Shown one piece after another: positions 37,233 to 46,661 of a DNA stretch of 62,106 nucleotides. The number at the start of each line of letters is the position of its first letter. Within the stretch, counting starts at the first letter, position 1. A model generated the notes under the pieces. That model was given only the letters and a program-made list of their open reading frames with translations, had not been told where the DNA came from and did not search any database. The position numbers were made by a program, and so were the translations under genes. Where the stretch lies: positions 1 to 62,106 of the forward strand of contig JACOUL010000016.1 of NCBI GenBank assembly GCA_016177875.1, in the 5' to 3' direction. The stretch comes from Burkholderiales bacterium. GTDB lineage: Bacteria > Pseudomonadota > Gammaproteobacteria > Burkholderiales > Burkholderiaceae_D.

Positions 37233-38173
37233 TGACCAGCTTACCGAATTTCGACCGCGCGAAGGTCTTGGTGATTGGCGATGTGATGCTGGATCGCTAT
37301 TGGTTCGGCGATGTCAATCGCATTTCGCCTGAAGCGCCGGTACCGGTGCTCAAAGTCACGCAACAGGAAGATCGCCCCGGCGGCGCCGCCAACGTGGCGC
37401 GCAACGTCGGCGCACTCGGTGCGCATGCGACCTTGCTGTCGATCGTCGGTGCCGATGAGGCGGGCTCCGCTCTTCAGAAACTGCTCGAGGAGCATGGCAA
37501 CATCACGGCTCAGCTGCATCGCGACAGCAGTATTTCGACCATCATCAAACTGCGTGCGCTGGCACGCCATCAGCAATTATTGCGCATCGACTTTGAAACG
37601 CCGCCCAGCCATGAAGTGCTGCGCGCCGTGCTGACCGATTATGCAGAACAGCTTCCGAAAACGGACGTCGTCGTGCTTTCCGACTACGGCAAAGGCGGCT
37701 TGGCGCATATCGGCGAAATGATACAAATGGCGCGCGCCGCCGGCAAACCGGTGCTGGTCGACCCCAAAGGCGACGATTACGCCCGTTATCGCGGCGCGAC
37801 GCTCTTGACGCCGAACCGCAGTGAATTCCGCGAAGTGGCCGGCAGCTGGAAGACCAATGAAGAGCTCGATGCCAAGGCGCAGAAGCTGCGCACCGATCTT
37901 GATCTCGACGCCTTGCTGGTCACGCGCAGCGAAGAAGGCATGAGCTTGTATCGCGACCATGAAGTGCTGCATGAACCGGCGCGCACGCGCGAAGTGTTCG
38001 ACGTTTCAGGCGCGGGCGATACCGTGATCGCCACGCTGGCCGTGATGCTGGCCGCCGGCGCCTCACTGTCCGATGCCATGCACGTAGCCAATCGTGCGGC
38101 GGGTATCGTCGTCGGCAAGCTGGGAACGGCATCGGTGTCGCGCGAAGAGATCTTGCACGAGATCGAAGAGTAA
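37232..38173 (+). CDS. hldE1: D-glycero-beta-D-manno-heptose-7-phosphate kinase
   Basis: A 313-residue PfkB/ribokinase-fold kinase corresponding to the N-terminal half of E. coli HldE, so the adenylyltransferase half must be a separate gene. GDVMLDRYWFGDVNRISPEAP, GGAANVARNVGALG and the catalytic GAGDTVIATLA are intact. It makes heptose-1,7-bisphosphate for the LPS inner core. A GTG one codon earlier is an alternative start. Followed by hldD. Confidence 0.93.
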   Translation: MTSLPNFDRAKVLVIGDVMLDRYWFGDVNRISPEAPVPVLKVTQQEDRPGGAANVARNVGALGAHATLLSIVGADEAGSALQKLLEEHGNITAQLHRDSSISTIIKLRALARHQQLLRIDFETPPSHEVLRAVLTDYAEQLPKTDVVVLSDYGKGGLAHIGEMIQMARAAGKPVLVDPKGDDYARYRGATLLTPNRSEFREVAGSWKTNEELDAKAQKLRTDLDLDALLVTRSEEGMSLYRDHEVLHEPARTREVFDVSGAGDTVIATLAVMLAAGASLSDAMHVANRAAGIVVGKLGTASVSREEILHEIEE

Positions 38174-38215
38174 TGCGCGAAGAGTAACGGAGCGAAGGAT
38201 AACGGAGCGAAAATG
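38164..38215 (+). repeat. short tandem repeat across hldE1 stop and hldD start
   Basis: Three adjacent units of 14-15 bases, CGAAGAGTAATGCG, CGAAGAGTAACGGAG and CGAAGGATAACGGAG, followed by a partial unit CGAAAATG that contains the hldD start. The first unit holds the hldE1 stop, and two units each supply a GGAG ribosome-binding-like element. The pattern suggests local duplication by replication slippage. Confidence 0.8.
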
Positions 38216-39205
38216 CATTACATCGTCACCGGCGCCGCCGGTTTCATCGGTTCCAATTTAGTCAAAGCGCTCAACGAGCGCGGCGAAACGAATATCATCG
38301 CGGTTGACAACCTTAAGAAAGCCGACAAATTCAAGAACTTGGTCGATTGCGAAATCGCCGATTTCCTGGACAAGGAAGACTTCCTGAAAAAAGTGCAGCA
38401 AGGCGCGCTTGACGGACAAGTGCACGCGGTGCTGCATCAAGGTGCCTGCTCGGACACGATGGAAACCGACGGCCGCTACATGATGGAAAACAATTACCGT
38501 TATTCGATGGCGATGCTGGATTACTGCCAAACGAAAAAGGTGCCATTCCTGTACGCCTCTTCGGCCTCCGTCTACGGCGGCGGCAAGATCTTCAAGGAGA
38601 GCCGCGAATTCGAAGCGCCTTTGAACGTCTACGCTTACTCCAAATTCCTGTTCGACCAAATCGTGCGCCGGCACTGGAAAGAACGCCGCACGCAAATCGT
38701 CGGCCTGCGCTACTTCAATGTCTACGGTCCGCGCGAAGCGCATAAGGGGCGTATGGCCTCGGTTGCCTATCACTTCTTCAACCAGTATCGCGCCGAAGGC
38801 CGCGTCAAATTGTTCGAGGGTTGCGACGGTTACGGCAATGGCGAGCAAGTGCGCGACTTCGTTTCGGTGGAAGATGTGGTGAAGGTCAATATGTTCTTTC
38901 TCGATCATCCCGAGAAATCCGGCATCTTCAATCTCGGCACCGGCAAGGCGCAAAGCTTCAACGACGTGGCGGTGGCCACGATTAATACCTTGCGTGCCGG
39001 CCACGCGCCCCTCGGCCTTGCCGAAATGCAGCAGCAAGGCTTGATCGAATACGTTCCCTTTCCGGAACAATTGCGCGGCAAATATCAAAGCTTTACACAA
39101 GCCGATATGACGGCTCTACGCGGTGTCGGCTATTCGGAATCTTTCCTCACGGTCGAACAAGGCGTTAGCCGCTATGTCGAACAGATGTTGAAATCCGCCG
39201 GCTAG
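38213..39205 (+). CDS. hldD: ADP-L-glycero-D-manno-heptose-6-epimerase
   Basis: A 330-residue short-chain-dehydrogenase-fold epimerase that converts ADP-D,D-heptose to the L,D form used in LPS core. [18 protein letters not shown] is the NADP-binding loop, [11 protein letters not shown] and [10 protein letters not shown] give the Ser and Tyr-x3-Lys catalytic residues, and [18 protein letters not shown] is typical. The double GGAG upstream comes from the tandem repeat. Confidence 0.96.
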   Translation: MHYIVTGAAGFIGSNLVKALNERGETNIIAVDNLKKADKFKNLVDCEIADFLDKEDFLKKVQQGALDGQVHAVLHQGACSDTMETDGRYMMENNYRYSMAMLDYCQTKKVPFLYASSASVYGGGKIFKESREFEAPLNVYAYSKFLFDQIVRRHWKERRTQIVGLRYFNVYGPREAHKGRMASVAYHFFNQYRAEGRVKLFEGCDGYGNGEQVRDFVSVEDVVKVNMFFLDHPEKSGIFNLGTGKAQSFNDVAVATINTLRAGHAPLGLAEMQQQGLIEYVPFPEQLRGKYQSFTQADMTALRGVGYSESFLTVEQGVSRYVEQMLKSAG

Positions 39206-39234
39206 TTATCTCACCCTTGCCGTAATACATAGTC

Positions 39235-40371
39235 ATGTCACGCCCACCTTTTGAGCAGCAGCCGCCGCGCCGCATTCTGCTGATCTGTACGCAGCGGATT
39301 GGTGACGTCTTATTGGCGACGCCATTGGCAAGATCTCTGAAACGCAAGTGGCCGCAATCCGAATTGCATTTCCTGGTATTCAAAGGCACCGAAGGCGTAT
39401 TGCAGGGCAATCCGGATATCGATCGTATCATCGCCGTGCCGCAACACGCCGGCTGGCGCGACAAGCTAAGCCAATTACGAATGCTGTGGCGCCGGTACGA
39501 CCTCGGCATCGCCACCATCGCCTCCGATCGCAATCGCCTGTATGCCTGGGCAGGCGCAAAGTTCCGGGTCGGATTTGTCGACGAATGGGAGACCGGCAAG
39601 ACACTCTTGCTCAACCGCTGGCTCACCGCCGACGCAAAAAATACGCATACCGTTTCGCAAATTCTGCGCCTGACTGAACTGCTCGGCATCCAACCCTGCT
39701 TTGAAGTCGTGCCGCCGTCCTTACCGGAAGCACGTCGCGAAGCGCTGTTTGCGCGGCTTGCGCCTTTAACCAGCAAGCCATTCGCCCTACTTCATCCTTC
39801 CCCCAAGTTTATTTACAAGATGTGGCGGCAGGCTGCATGGACCAAGCTAGCCATATGGCTGACGGAACAAGGCCTGGAGGTGGCATTGACCGGCGGCCCG
39901 GACGACGATGAACGGGCCTATGCCGACGGCATTGCGAAACTGGTCCCGGTCCGCAATTTGGCAGGCACGCTGTCGCTGGCGGAAACCGCCGAACTGATCG
40001 CGCGCGCAAAGCTGTATGTAGGACCGGATACCGCAACAACGCATATCGCAGCCGCTACCGGCGTGCCCACCATTGCGTTGTTCGGCCCCTCCAATCCGGT
40101 CAAATGGGGGCCATGGCCGCGCGAATGGGAACGCTTTGAAAGCCCATGGCATTGGCGCGGGGGCAAAACGCAAGGCAATGTCCGTTTGATTCAAGGACCG
40201 GGAGAGTGCGTCCCCTGCCTGCAGGAAGGATGCGATCGTCGCATCGACAGCATCAGTCTCTGCCTGCAGCGCATCGAAGACTTAACCGTGATCGACGCCG
40301 CTGCGGAAATGCTGCAGCAGCCGGCAAGCGCGCCTGCCGTCATTCCGGTTAAGCCCATCGTTTTCTCGTAG
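39235..40371 (+). CDS. GT9-family heptosyltransferase-like glycosyltransferase
   Basis: A 378-residue ADP-heptose:LPS heptosyltransferase-like protein (WaaC/WaaF/WaaQ family). The N-terminus RILLICTQRIGDVLLATPLA and the nucleotide-sugar-binding LYVGPDTATTHIAAATG with LFGPSNPVKWGPWP are diagnostic of GT9. A Cys pair near the C-terminus (CVPCLQEGC) resembles the cysteines seen in other members. The precise acceptor cannot be told; the second GT9 at 46.7 kb is the better WaaF candidate. Confidence 0.85.
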   Translation: MSRPPFEQQPPRRILLICTQRIGDVLLATPLARSLKRKWPQSELHFLVFKGTEGVLQGNPDIDRIIAVPQHAGWRDKLSQLRMLWRRYDLGIATIASDRNRLYAWAGAKFRVGFVDEWETGKTLLLNRWLTADAKNTHTVSQILRLTELLGIQPCFEVVPPSLPEARREALFARLAPLTSKPFALLHPSPKFIYKMWRQAAWTKLAIWLTEQGLEVALTGGPDDDERAYADGIAKLVPVRNLAGTLSLAETAELIARAKLYVGPDTATTHIAAATGVPTIALFGPSNPVKWGPWPREWERFESPWHWRGGKTQGNVRLIQGPGECVPCLQEGCDRRIDSISLCLQRIEDLTVIDAAAEMLQQPASAPAVIPVKPIVFS

Positions 40372-40467
40372 ACAGCAAGAAAAACAGGTAGCATACGGCC
40401 GTCCTGCGCTGTGAAAAGACCTCGTGGCATCCTGCGCAATCTCGATTAGCAAAAAGGCAATAACCGC

Positions 40468-41799
40468 ATGAACCCAGGCGATCATCCAAGCGAAAAACAG
40501 ATTTGGCTCATCCTTTCACACGGCTTTAATATGGATGGGCGCGCCGCCAGTCAAACCATCACCGATAAGATCCCGCATTTGCTCAATCAAGGTGTCGAGC
40601 CTATCGTCGTCAGCGCAATCACCGGGAAAAAGGACAAGGTGCTGGAACATCATCAGGTGTTGCCGGCAGGTCCAGTCGCGCTACGCTTCGATTTGCGTCA
40701 TTACCTGAAGCAGCGCATTTCGAATCGCATGGTGTACCGCCTGTTGATGACGCTGATCTCTTTGTTGCTGTTGCCGTTTCTGATCCTCGAAAAACTCTTC
40801 GTTCGTATCGAAACACATTGGTCGTGGGCGATTACTGCTTATTTTGTGAGCAGCCGCATCATTCGCGAACGGAAACCGGCAGTCATGTATACGACCGGCG
40901 GCGCGTATTGCGCGCATCTGGCCGGTTATTGGCTGGCACGCAAACATAAGCTGCCCTGGATCGCCGAAATTCATGACCCGATGATTTTCCCCGGCCTCAC
41001 CAAAATCAAAATGCGCATGCGCTTTTCCGCTTGGCTCGAAGGAAAAATCTGCAGGCATGCCGATGTCGTCTGGTGGTTCACCGAAGAAGCAATGGCGCGT
41101 GCGCGTGCCCGCCATCCGGAGCTGGGCAATCGCGGCCATTGCGTCATTCCGGGCGCCAATGCGCCGGAGTTCACCCGCACGCCTTATCGGCGCGGCGAGC
41201 ATCTGATTGTCGGCCACTTCGGTTCGCTGGCGGACACCCGAAACCTTGAAATCTTTTTGCGAGGATTACGCAGTACTTTGGAAAAGCACCCTGAATGGGT
41301 AAAAGATTTTCGGGTACAGGTTTACGGCAGCAACCTCGACCCAATCTCCGCGCGCGCGGTAAAAGAATTTCCGCACCCCGAAGTAATCGAGCAATTCGGA
41401 CGCCTTGAAACCGATCCTGTCACCGGCGAAAGCGGCAGGGAGCGTGTTTTGAAACGCATGAATGCCGCCGACTGCTTGTTGCTATTGCACGGCACCGTTC
41501 CTTTTTGCGAGGAATACATTCCCTCGAAACTGTACGAGTACCTTTGGACGCAACGTCCCGTCTTCGCCTTGGTATGGCGCAATCCGCAGTTGGAGAATAT
41601 GCTGCGCGAACTCGGGCACTGGGCGATCAGGGCTGATGACACGGAAGCGATCGCAACGACGCTGGAAGAGTTGCATGCGCGCTGGATGAAAAACGAGCTC
41701 GCCGATTCGAGCACGCCTTCGCCTTATACGACCGCAGCGGCGACGCGCCAGATCGTCGCCTTGGCATCCGCATGTGTCCAAGCTCGATCCAAGGCTTAA
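40468..41799 (+). CDS. glycosyltransferase (GT-B, family 4-like)
   Basis: A 443-residue GT-B protein with an N-terminal acceptor domain (IWLILSHGFNMDGRAASQ) containing a hydrophobic segment (LLMTLISLLLLPFLILEKLF) that may anchor it to the inner membrane, and a C-terminal donor domain with LIVGHFGSLADTRNLEIF and the EYIPSKLYEYLWTQRPVFAL E-x7-E-like region. It likely adds a sugar to core or O-antigen. A 96-base gap precedes it; the next gene starts directly at its stop codon. Confidence 0.75.
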   Translation: MNPGDHPSEKQIWLILSHGFNMDGRAASQTITDKIPHLLNQGVEPIVVSAITGKKDKVLEHHQVLPAGPVALRFDLRHYLKQRISNRMVYRLLMTLISLLLLPFLILEKLFVRIETHWSWAITAYFVSSRIIRERKPAVMYTTGGAYCAHLAGYWLARKHKLPWIAEIHDPMIFPGLTKIKMRMRFSAWLEGKICRHADVVWWFTEEAMARARARHPELGNRGHCVIPGANAPEFTRTPYRRGEHLIVGHFGSLADTRNLEIFLRGLRSTLEKHPEWVKDFRVQVYGSNLDPISARAVKEFPHPEVIEQFGRLETDPVTGESGRERVLKRMNAADCLLLLHGTVPFCEEYIPSKLYEYLWTQRPVFALVWRNPQLENMLRELGHWAIRADDTEAIATTLEELHARWMKNELADSSTPSPYTTAAATRQIVALASACVQARSKA

Positions 41800-42777
41800 A
41801 TGTCCATGAAAATCAGCATCATCATTTTGAGCTTCAATCATTATGAAGAAACGACAAGAAAATGCTTGCACGCCTTGTCGGCGGATGCGGATTTTCCGAA
41901 TTGGGATGTGATCGTCGTCGACAATGCATCCGACGCCAATACCCAAGCGCATTTGAAAGCAGCGCAGCTTGAATACCCCAATGTTCGATTCATTTTCAAT
42001 GCACAAAATCTCGGTTTTTCGGCAGGGAACAATGTCGGCATCAAGATAGCCGCAGGCGACATGCTTATCCTGCTCAATAGCGACGCCTTCCCATCGCCCG
42101 GTATGCTGTCGCGACTGGTCGAGCATTTTGAGCACGATTCGCAATTGGGCATGGTTGGACCGGTGACGAATGCCGCTGGCAACGAACAATGCATTTACGC
42201 ATCGGGTAAAAATATTGATGAAGTCATCGAAGAAGGATTGCGTTACGCGTTGAACGGACCGCATGAAGCTCTACCTGCCTACCGATTGGATTTTTTTTGC
42301 ATCGCCATCTCCCGACAAGTGCTGAATGCCATCGGCGGCTTGGATGAAGAATTCGGGCGCGGCTACTACGAAGATTTTGATTATTCTCTGCGCGCGCGCG
42401 GTGCCGGCTTTAAATTGGGCGTGGCGGAAGATGTATTTGTGTACCATCGCGGCAGCACCAGCTTCGGCAAAATACCAAAAGAGACGAAGGAGCTCCTCAA
42501 GCGCAACAAACGCCTCGTCATCAAAAAACATGGATCGAAGGTCGTGTTCTCACATCTGCGCCAGGCGAACCTTTCCATCCTTTCCGAATATTTAAATAGA
42601 AAATTGGCGGGCTTCGACGTGCCGCACTATCGAATTGCCAATCGCCTGCAAAAGGCGTATAGCGGATTACCCAAGAGTTGGTTCAAGCGCTGGCGTTATT
42701 TACGTGCGCTTGCCGCCGTCGAAAAAAAACTGGCGATTGACGTGAACGCATCAACTGAAATAGGGAGTAACACATGA
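41800..42777 (+). CDS. GT2-family glycosyltransferase
   Basis: A 325-residue GT-A protein with IIILSFNHYEETTRKCL, the VDNASDA nucleotide loop, LLNSDAFPSPG as the DxD-like motif and GGLDEEFGRGYYEDFDYSLR, the acceptor-region motif of rhamnosyl-type transferases. It starts immediately after the preceding stop and overlaps the following methyltransferase by four bases (ATGA). Cytoplasmic face of the inner membrane; sugar specificity unknown. Confidence 0.85.
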   Translation: MSMKISIIILSFNHYEETTRKCLHALSADADFPNWDVIVVDNASDANTQAHLKAAQLEYPNVRFIFNAQNLGFSAGNNVGIKIAAGDMLILLNSDAFPSPGMLSRLVEHFEHDSQLGMVGPVTNAAGNEQCIYASGKNIDEVIEEGLRYALNGPHEALPAYRLDFFCIAISRQVLNAIGGLDEEFGRGYYEDFDYSLRARGAGFKLGVAEDVFVYHRGSTSFGKIPKETKELLKRNKRLVIKKHGSKVVFSHLRQANLSILSEYLNRKLAGFDVPHYRIANRLQKAYSGLPKSWFKRWRYLRALAAVEKKLAIDVNASTEIGSNT

Positions 42778-43346
42778 CTCGGCATCTCGACATCGGCTGT
42801 GGTGATAAACCGAGAAATCCATACGGATGCGATGAGTTATTCGGCATCGATCAGTCCGAGTCGTTTGCAAACGGCACCATTCGCGCTTGTCAGCTCGGCC
42901 TGGAATCTTTTCCTTACCCTGACAATTATTTCGATTCCGTATCCGCATACGATTTGCTTGAGCATATTCCACGGCAAGCCTACGACTATGCCGGCAACCG
43001 GATACGCTTTCCCTTTGTCGAGGTCATGCAAGAGATTTGGCGGGTACTGAAATCCGATGGAAAATTTTTTGCATTGACGCCCGCCTATCCTGCCAAGCAA
43101 GCGTTTCAAGATCCAACCCACGTCAACATCATTACCGACGATACCCATTCCTATTTCTGCGGCGGTAATCCGCTCGCCAGACGTTACGGCTTCACCGGGC
43201 GCTTCGAGCCCAATCAAGTGAAACCCGTCATGCCGGAAGAAATCTATGGCGACACGTCGCTTAAATTACATTGGCGAAAATTCCGCTACTTATATTTCAA
43301 AGGCGGGCTAAGCCATCTCAGCTGGGAGTTGGTTGCAAAAAAATAA
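42774..43346 (+). CDS. class I SAM-dependent methyltransferase
   Basis: A 190-residue methyltransferase. Motif I is LDIGCGDKPRNPYG, and SVSAYDLLEHIPRQ is the D-x-x-E-H-type motif common in polysaccharide-associated methyltransferases. It is read in overlap with the GT2 gene, so methylation of the glycan built by its neighbours is likely. It is about half the size of some relatives but has the full Rossmann core. A ten-G tract follows the stop codon. Confidence 0.8.
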   Translation: MTRHLDIGCGDKPRNPYGCDELFGIDQSESFANGTIRACQLGLESFPYPDNYFDSVSAYDLLEHIPRQAYDYAGNRIRFPFVEVMQEIWRVLKSDGKFFALTPAYPAKQAFQDPTHVNIITDDTHSYFCGGNPLARRYGFTGRFEPNQVKPVMPEEIYGDTSLKLHWRKFRYLYFKGGLSHLSWELVAKK

Positions 43347-43347
43347 A

Positions 43348-43357
43348 GGGGGGGGGG
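43348..43357 (+). repeat. ten-base G homopolymer at a ribosome binding site
   Basis: Ten consecutive G residues lie between the methyltransferase stop codon and the ATG of the next gene, ending two bases before that ATG, where the ribosome binding site should be. Length change by slippage would alter spacing of the start codon, though not the reading frame. Confidence 0.85.
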
Positions 43358-43359
43358 AA

Positions 43360-44247
43360 ATGGCGGCGGATATTCGAAGGCTTATCCTATGGCGCAGAGT
43401 GGTCTGGGCTTTTGCCTTGATCCTGCCTACGTATTGGGCTTTTACTTACGGCGGCGTATATCGTACAAGCTCCGAGCTGCAATTGCAGCTCACCTCGGCA
43501 TACATGCCGCTTTTATCTTTTGCCGTCTCGGTGATCGTCGTCCTCATACCGGCAATTTATTTAACCAACCGCATTTGCGCCGCCGAAACCCAAGGCATGA
43601 GCGACGCGGAGGCCAAGGCGTATCGCTTCCAAAAACGCGAACAGAAAAAGAAAGAAGGCGATGAATTTGAAAAATGGCTGAATGGACATCGCGCCCTTAT
43701 TCTGTTCAGCACCTTGCTGGTATTAGGTTCGTCTCTTGGCGGAGCGTTTTTATGGACTGCCCATCGCGCAGGAAGCTTGGTTTCCCTGCAAGCGACTCAG
43801 CTACACGAAATGAATGAAATACCGGAACGCTACCTCGCCGTGCAAGCGTGTTATGGCGCCTCGTCCGCGGTCGAAATCAAGAACAATACGCGACGCGGAG
43901 GAACCTGGGAAATTTATTTCCCGTGCCTTGGCACGCCCGGCGAGACCGCCAAACTCATTATTAAGGCAACCGGCAAACGCGACTATCAAGACATTCGCAG
44001 CATCCCGCCCCGCCGCCTTCGTCTTGCCGGCATCGTCAACTCGGAAATTCCCGACTATGTACTTGCGCAATTACGTTCACGCGGCATTTCGGTGGCCGAG
44101 CGTGTATGGGTGATGGATGAAGGCAGTTCGCCGGAAGCGTATCGCACCGAAGGCAAGCTTTTGTGGGCGGTGATGGGGAGTATAGGCGCGGTCGGCTTGC
44201 TGGCAACCTTGCTATGGCAAAGCTTCAGACGCAGGCGAAAAAATTAA
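43360..44247 (+). CDS. four-helix membrane protein of unknown function
   Basis: A 295-residue protein with four predicted membrane helices: VVWAFALILPTYWAF, LLSFAVSVIVVLIPAIYL, ALILFSTLLVLGSSLGGAFLW and LWAVMGSIGAVGLLATLLW. A charged, Lys/Glu-rich loop (RFQKREQKKKEGDEFEKW) lies between helices two and three, and a soluble segment of about 120 residues between three and four is probably periplasmic. No family is recognised. The chosen ATG follows the G tract; an in-frame TTG upstream would read through it. It may be a polysaccharide-assembly accessory, by location only. Confidence 0.6.
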   Translation: MAADIRRLILWRRVVWAFALILPTYWAFTYGGVYRTSSELQLQLTSAYMPLLSFAVSVIVVLIPAIYLTNRICAAETQGMSDAEAKAYRFQKREQKKKEGDEFEKWLNGHRALILFSTLLVLGSSLGGAFLWTAHRAGSLVSLQATQLHEMNEIPERYLAVQACYGASSAVEIKNNTRRGGTWEIYFPCLGTPGETAKLIIKATGKRDYQDIRSIPPRRLRLAGIVNSEIPDYVLAQLRSRGISVAERVWVMDEGSSPEAYRTEGKLLWAVMGSIGAVGLLATLLWQSFRRRRKN

Positions 44248-44269
44248 GGAACCGATGTCCGACGGCGCG

Positions 44270-45181
44270 TTATCGAGACGCAGCCAACTTTCGCTTTAAC
44301 CAGCGATTCGCTCGGGAGAGGGATGATTTTTTTTGGGCGCCATAGTCCAATTCATATTGCCAATTGGATTGGCAGAGTATGCCGAGATATTGCGTCTCCA
44401 GATTCTCGGGGCGCTCGCCCATATGCCGGAGCGTATCGAATTGCCAGTCATAATGATAGACGCGGAACAAAGGCTCGATCGGCAACAAGGGAATACTCTT
44501 GAATTGCAATAAGGCTTCGCCGTACCAGCGCAGCTCCGCCGGACGTTCCGCAATCGCATCCCACAGCGTCTGTCCTCTTGGCTTTAAGTATTGCTCGTCC
44601 AAGTCATGCCACACTCTGGCTGACCAAATGACGGGGGTCGGGCCAAAGTCGTAATCCGGTCCTACTCTGCCGAATACCGCTTTCAATGCGGCGCTCTCTC
44701 GGCAAAACGATTCCGCCACCTGTGCCATTCCTTTGTTGGCGGCAAGCTGCAGCAATTCCTTGGCTTGATGCATCACGGTATAGGGATTGCCATGCGCATC
44801 GAGAAAATCATTCTGCGTGAAATCGCGGATGAATTCACTTTCCGAATCCAGGCATAGATAGCTGTCGCAACCGGCGTAGCGCCAGAATTCGCTCTTGACC
44901 ACTTGCTGCGACAAGCGTCCATCCCATGATTGGTAATGCGTGAGATCCGCGCGCGGATTGGCGCGCGCGATATCTTCATCGCTTACCCAGATCAAATCTT
45001 CGGGTGTGCCAATCGTCTGCTCGAACAGTTTGCGATCGGCTTGCGGTACGCTGATGTAAAGGGGAATACGGTTGCGATTGAAAAGCCGTACGCTTTGCCA
45101 CAGGCGCTGCATGCGCTTGAGGTCGCCCGAATAAGACTTGCAGAAGAGGACGAAGCTGCTTCCGCCGCTCATGCCGCTCAT
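44270..45181 (-). CDS. DUF6492-like protein, probable glycan-related transferase
   Basis: A 303-residue soluble protein. It starts FVLFCKSYSGDLKRMQRLWQ, has ISVPQADRKLFEQ and a YLCLDSESEF segment that resembles the DxD-like motif of nucleotide-diphospho-sugar transferases, and GPTPVIWSARVW later. I associate this pattern with DUF6492 proteins found in sugar clusters, but the activity is not established. The ATG overlaps the manC stop (ATGA), so it is co-translated with manC. Confidence 0.6.
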   Translation of the reverse strand: MSGMSGGSSFVLFCKSYSGDLKRMQRLWQSVRLFNRNRIPLYISVPQADRKLFEQTIGTPEDLIWVSDEDIARANPRADLTHYQSWDGRLSQQVVKSEFWRYAGCDSYLCLDSESEFIRDFTQNDFLDAHGNPYTVMHQAKELLQLAANKGMAQVAESFCRESAALKAVFGRVGPDYDFGPTPVIWSARVWHDLDEQYLKPRGQTLWDAIAERPAELRWYGEALLQFKSIPLLPIEPLFRVYHYDWQFDTLRHMGERPENLETQYLGILCQSNWQYELDYGAQKKSSLSRANRWLKRKLAASR

Positions 45182-46596
45182 TTAACGCGACCGTAGTGAT
45201 CTTCAAAGCGAACGATATCGTCCTCCCCAAGATAATCGCCGCATTGCACTTCGATCATCACCAGCTCGACCTGGCCGGGATTTTCCAGGCGATGCTTGTG
45301 GCCGGCGGGAATAAACGTCGATTCATTGGTGTTGACGAAAAATTCTTGATCGCCGTTCACCACTTTCGCCTGTCCACTCACCACCACCCAATGTTCGCTG
45401 CGATGATGATGCATTTGCAGGGAAAGCGAAGCGCCAGGCTTGACTTCGATACGCTTGATCTTGAACCGATCGCCTTGCTCGATGACGGTATAGGTGCCCC
45501 AGGGACGGTGCATGGTTTGATGCTCACGATAGGCGGGATGCCCCATTGCCTTCAAATGCTCAACGACTTTTTTAACGTCCTGCACCTTATTGCGATCAAC
45601 GATCAGCAAGGCGTCTGCCGTATCGATGATGATCAGATTTTCCAAGCCGACGCCGCTCACCAAGCGGCGCTCGCTTTGCACATAACAATCGCTGGAGTCG
45701 CGCAGCATCACATCGCCTTGCCAGCTATTGCCGTGTTCGTCGGCCGGCACCAAGGCGCTCAACGCGCTCCAAGAGCCGATATCGCTCCAACCGAAGTCGC
45801 ACGGCACGACGGCCACGCATTGAGAGCGCTCCATCACGGCATAGTCCACGGAAAGATCCGGCACCTGCTTGAACAATGCGGCATCGAGTTCGATTTGCAT
45901 CGAGGAAGAATGCATGATTTTTTCTGAGGCATTCACGCATTTGCGCACCGCAGAAGCAATGTCATGAGCACAGCGGTCCAGCTCGTCGAGGAAAGTACTC
46001 GCCTTAAAACAAAACATGCCGGCATTCCATAGATAGCGGCCGGAAGCCAAGTATTCCTGCGCTTTTTCCAAGGAAGGCTTTTCAACGAAGCGATGAACTT
46101 TATTGCCTTCGGATTCGATATACCCGAATCCCGTCTCCGGGAAGGTCGGTTGAATGCCGAAAGTAACCAACAAGCCGCGCTTCGCTAACTCGATGGCATC
46201 GTTGACCGCGGCCAGAAAGGCATCCCGTTTTTCGATCAAATGATCTGCCGGCAAGACCACCAATATCGCATCATCGCCGTACGTCTCGGCGACATAGTTC
46301 GCAGCAGCGGCAATCGCCGGCGCAGTATTCCGGCCAAAGGGTTCGAGGATATACGAGGTGGCAACTTGACCGGCATTCACCGCGCGATACTCGTCACGGG
46401 TCTTGAAGTACAACTCTCGATTGGTGACGGTAAGAATTTCCGCGACATGGGGAAGCGCTTTTGCGCGACTGAACGCTTTTTGCAACAAGCTTTCCCCATC
46501 GGCCAACTTGATAAACGGCTTGGGATGCGTTTCGCGCGAAACCGGCCATAAACGCGCGCCGACACCGCCGGAAAGAATGATGGGAACGACTTTCAT
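45178..46596 (-). CDS. manC: mannose-1-phosphate guanylyltransferase / mannose-6-phosphate isomerase
   Basis: A 472-residue bifunctional enzyme supplying GDP-mannose. The N-terminal pyrophosphorylase has ILSGGVGARLWPVSRETHPK and FVEKPSLEKAQEYL; the C-terminal type II isomerase cupin shows RPWGTYTVIEQG and LQMHHHRSEHWVVVSG metal residues. GDP-mannose would feed the O-antigen or exopolysaccharide genes around it. Starts 65 bases after waaF on the same strand. Confidence 0.95.
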   Translation of the reverse strand: MKVVPIILSGGVGARLWPVSRETHPKPFIKLADGESLLQKAFSRAKALPHVAEILTVTNRELYFKTRDEYRAVNAGQVATSYILEPFGRNTAPAIAAAANYVAETYGDDAILVVLPADHLIEKRDAFLAAVNDAIELAKRGLLVTFGIQPTFPETGFGYIESEGNKVHRFVEKPSLEKAQEYLASGRYLWNAGMFCFKASTFLDELDRCAHDIASAVRKCVNASEKIMHSSSMQIELDAALFKQVPDLSVDYAVMERSQCVAVVPCDFGWSDIGSWSALSALVPADEHGNSWQGDVMLRDSSDCYVQSERRLVSGVGLENLIIIDTADALLIVDRNKVQDVKKVVEHLKAMGHPAYREHQTMHRPWGTYTVIEQGDRFKIKRIEVKPGASLSLQMHHHRSEHWVVVSGQAKVVNGDQEFFVNTNESTFIPAGHKHRLENPGQVELVMIEVQCGDYLGEDDIVRFEDHYGRVK

Positions 46597-46661
46597 GGAA
46601 AACTCGTTTAATTATTCGCTATATCCTGGCACAAGCCCATTAGACATGGCAAGCCAGGTGC

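Noticed and set aside
38258..39100. A 280-codon minus-strand frame opposite hldD
   Set aside because: It is a shadow of hldD codon bias with no ribosome binding site or family pattern.
46625..46658. CCTGGC/GCCAGG hairpin between waaF and manC
   Set aside because: Six-base arms with a 22-base loop and no T-run are too weak to call as a terminator.
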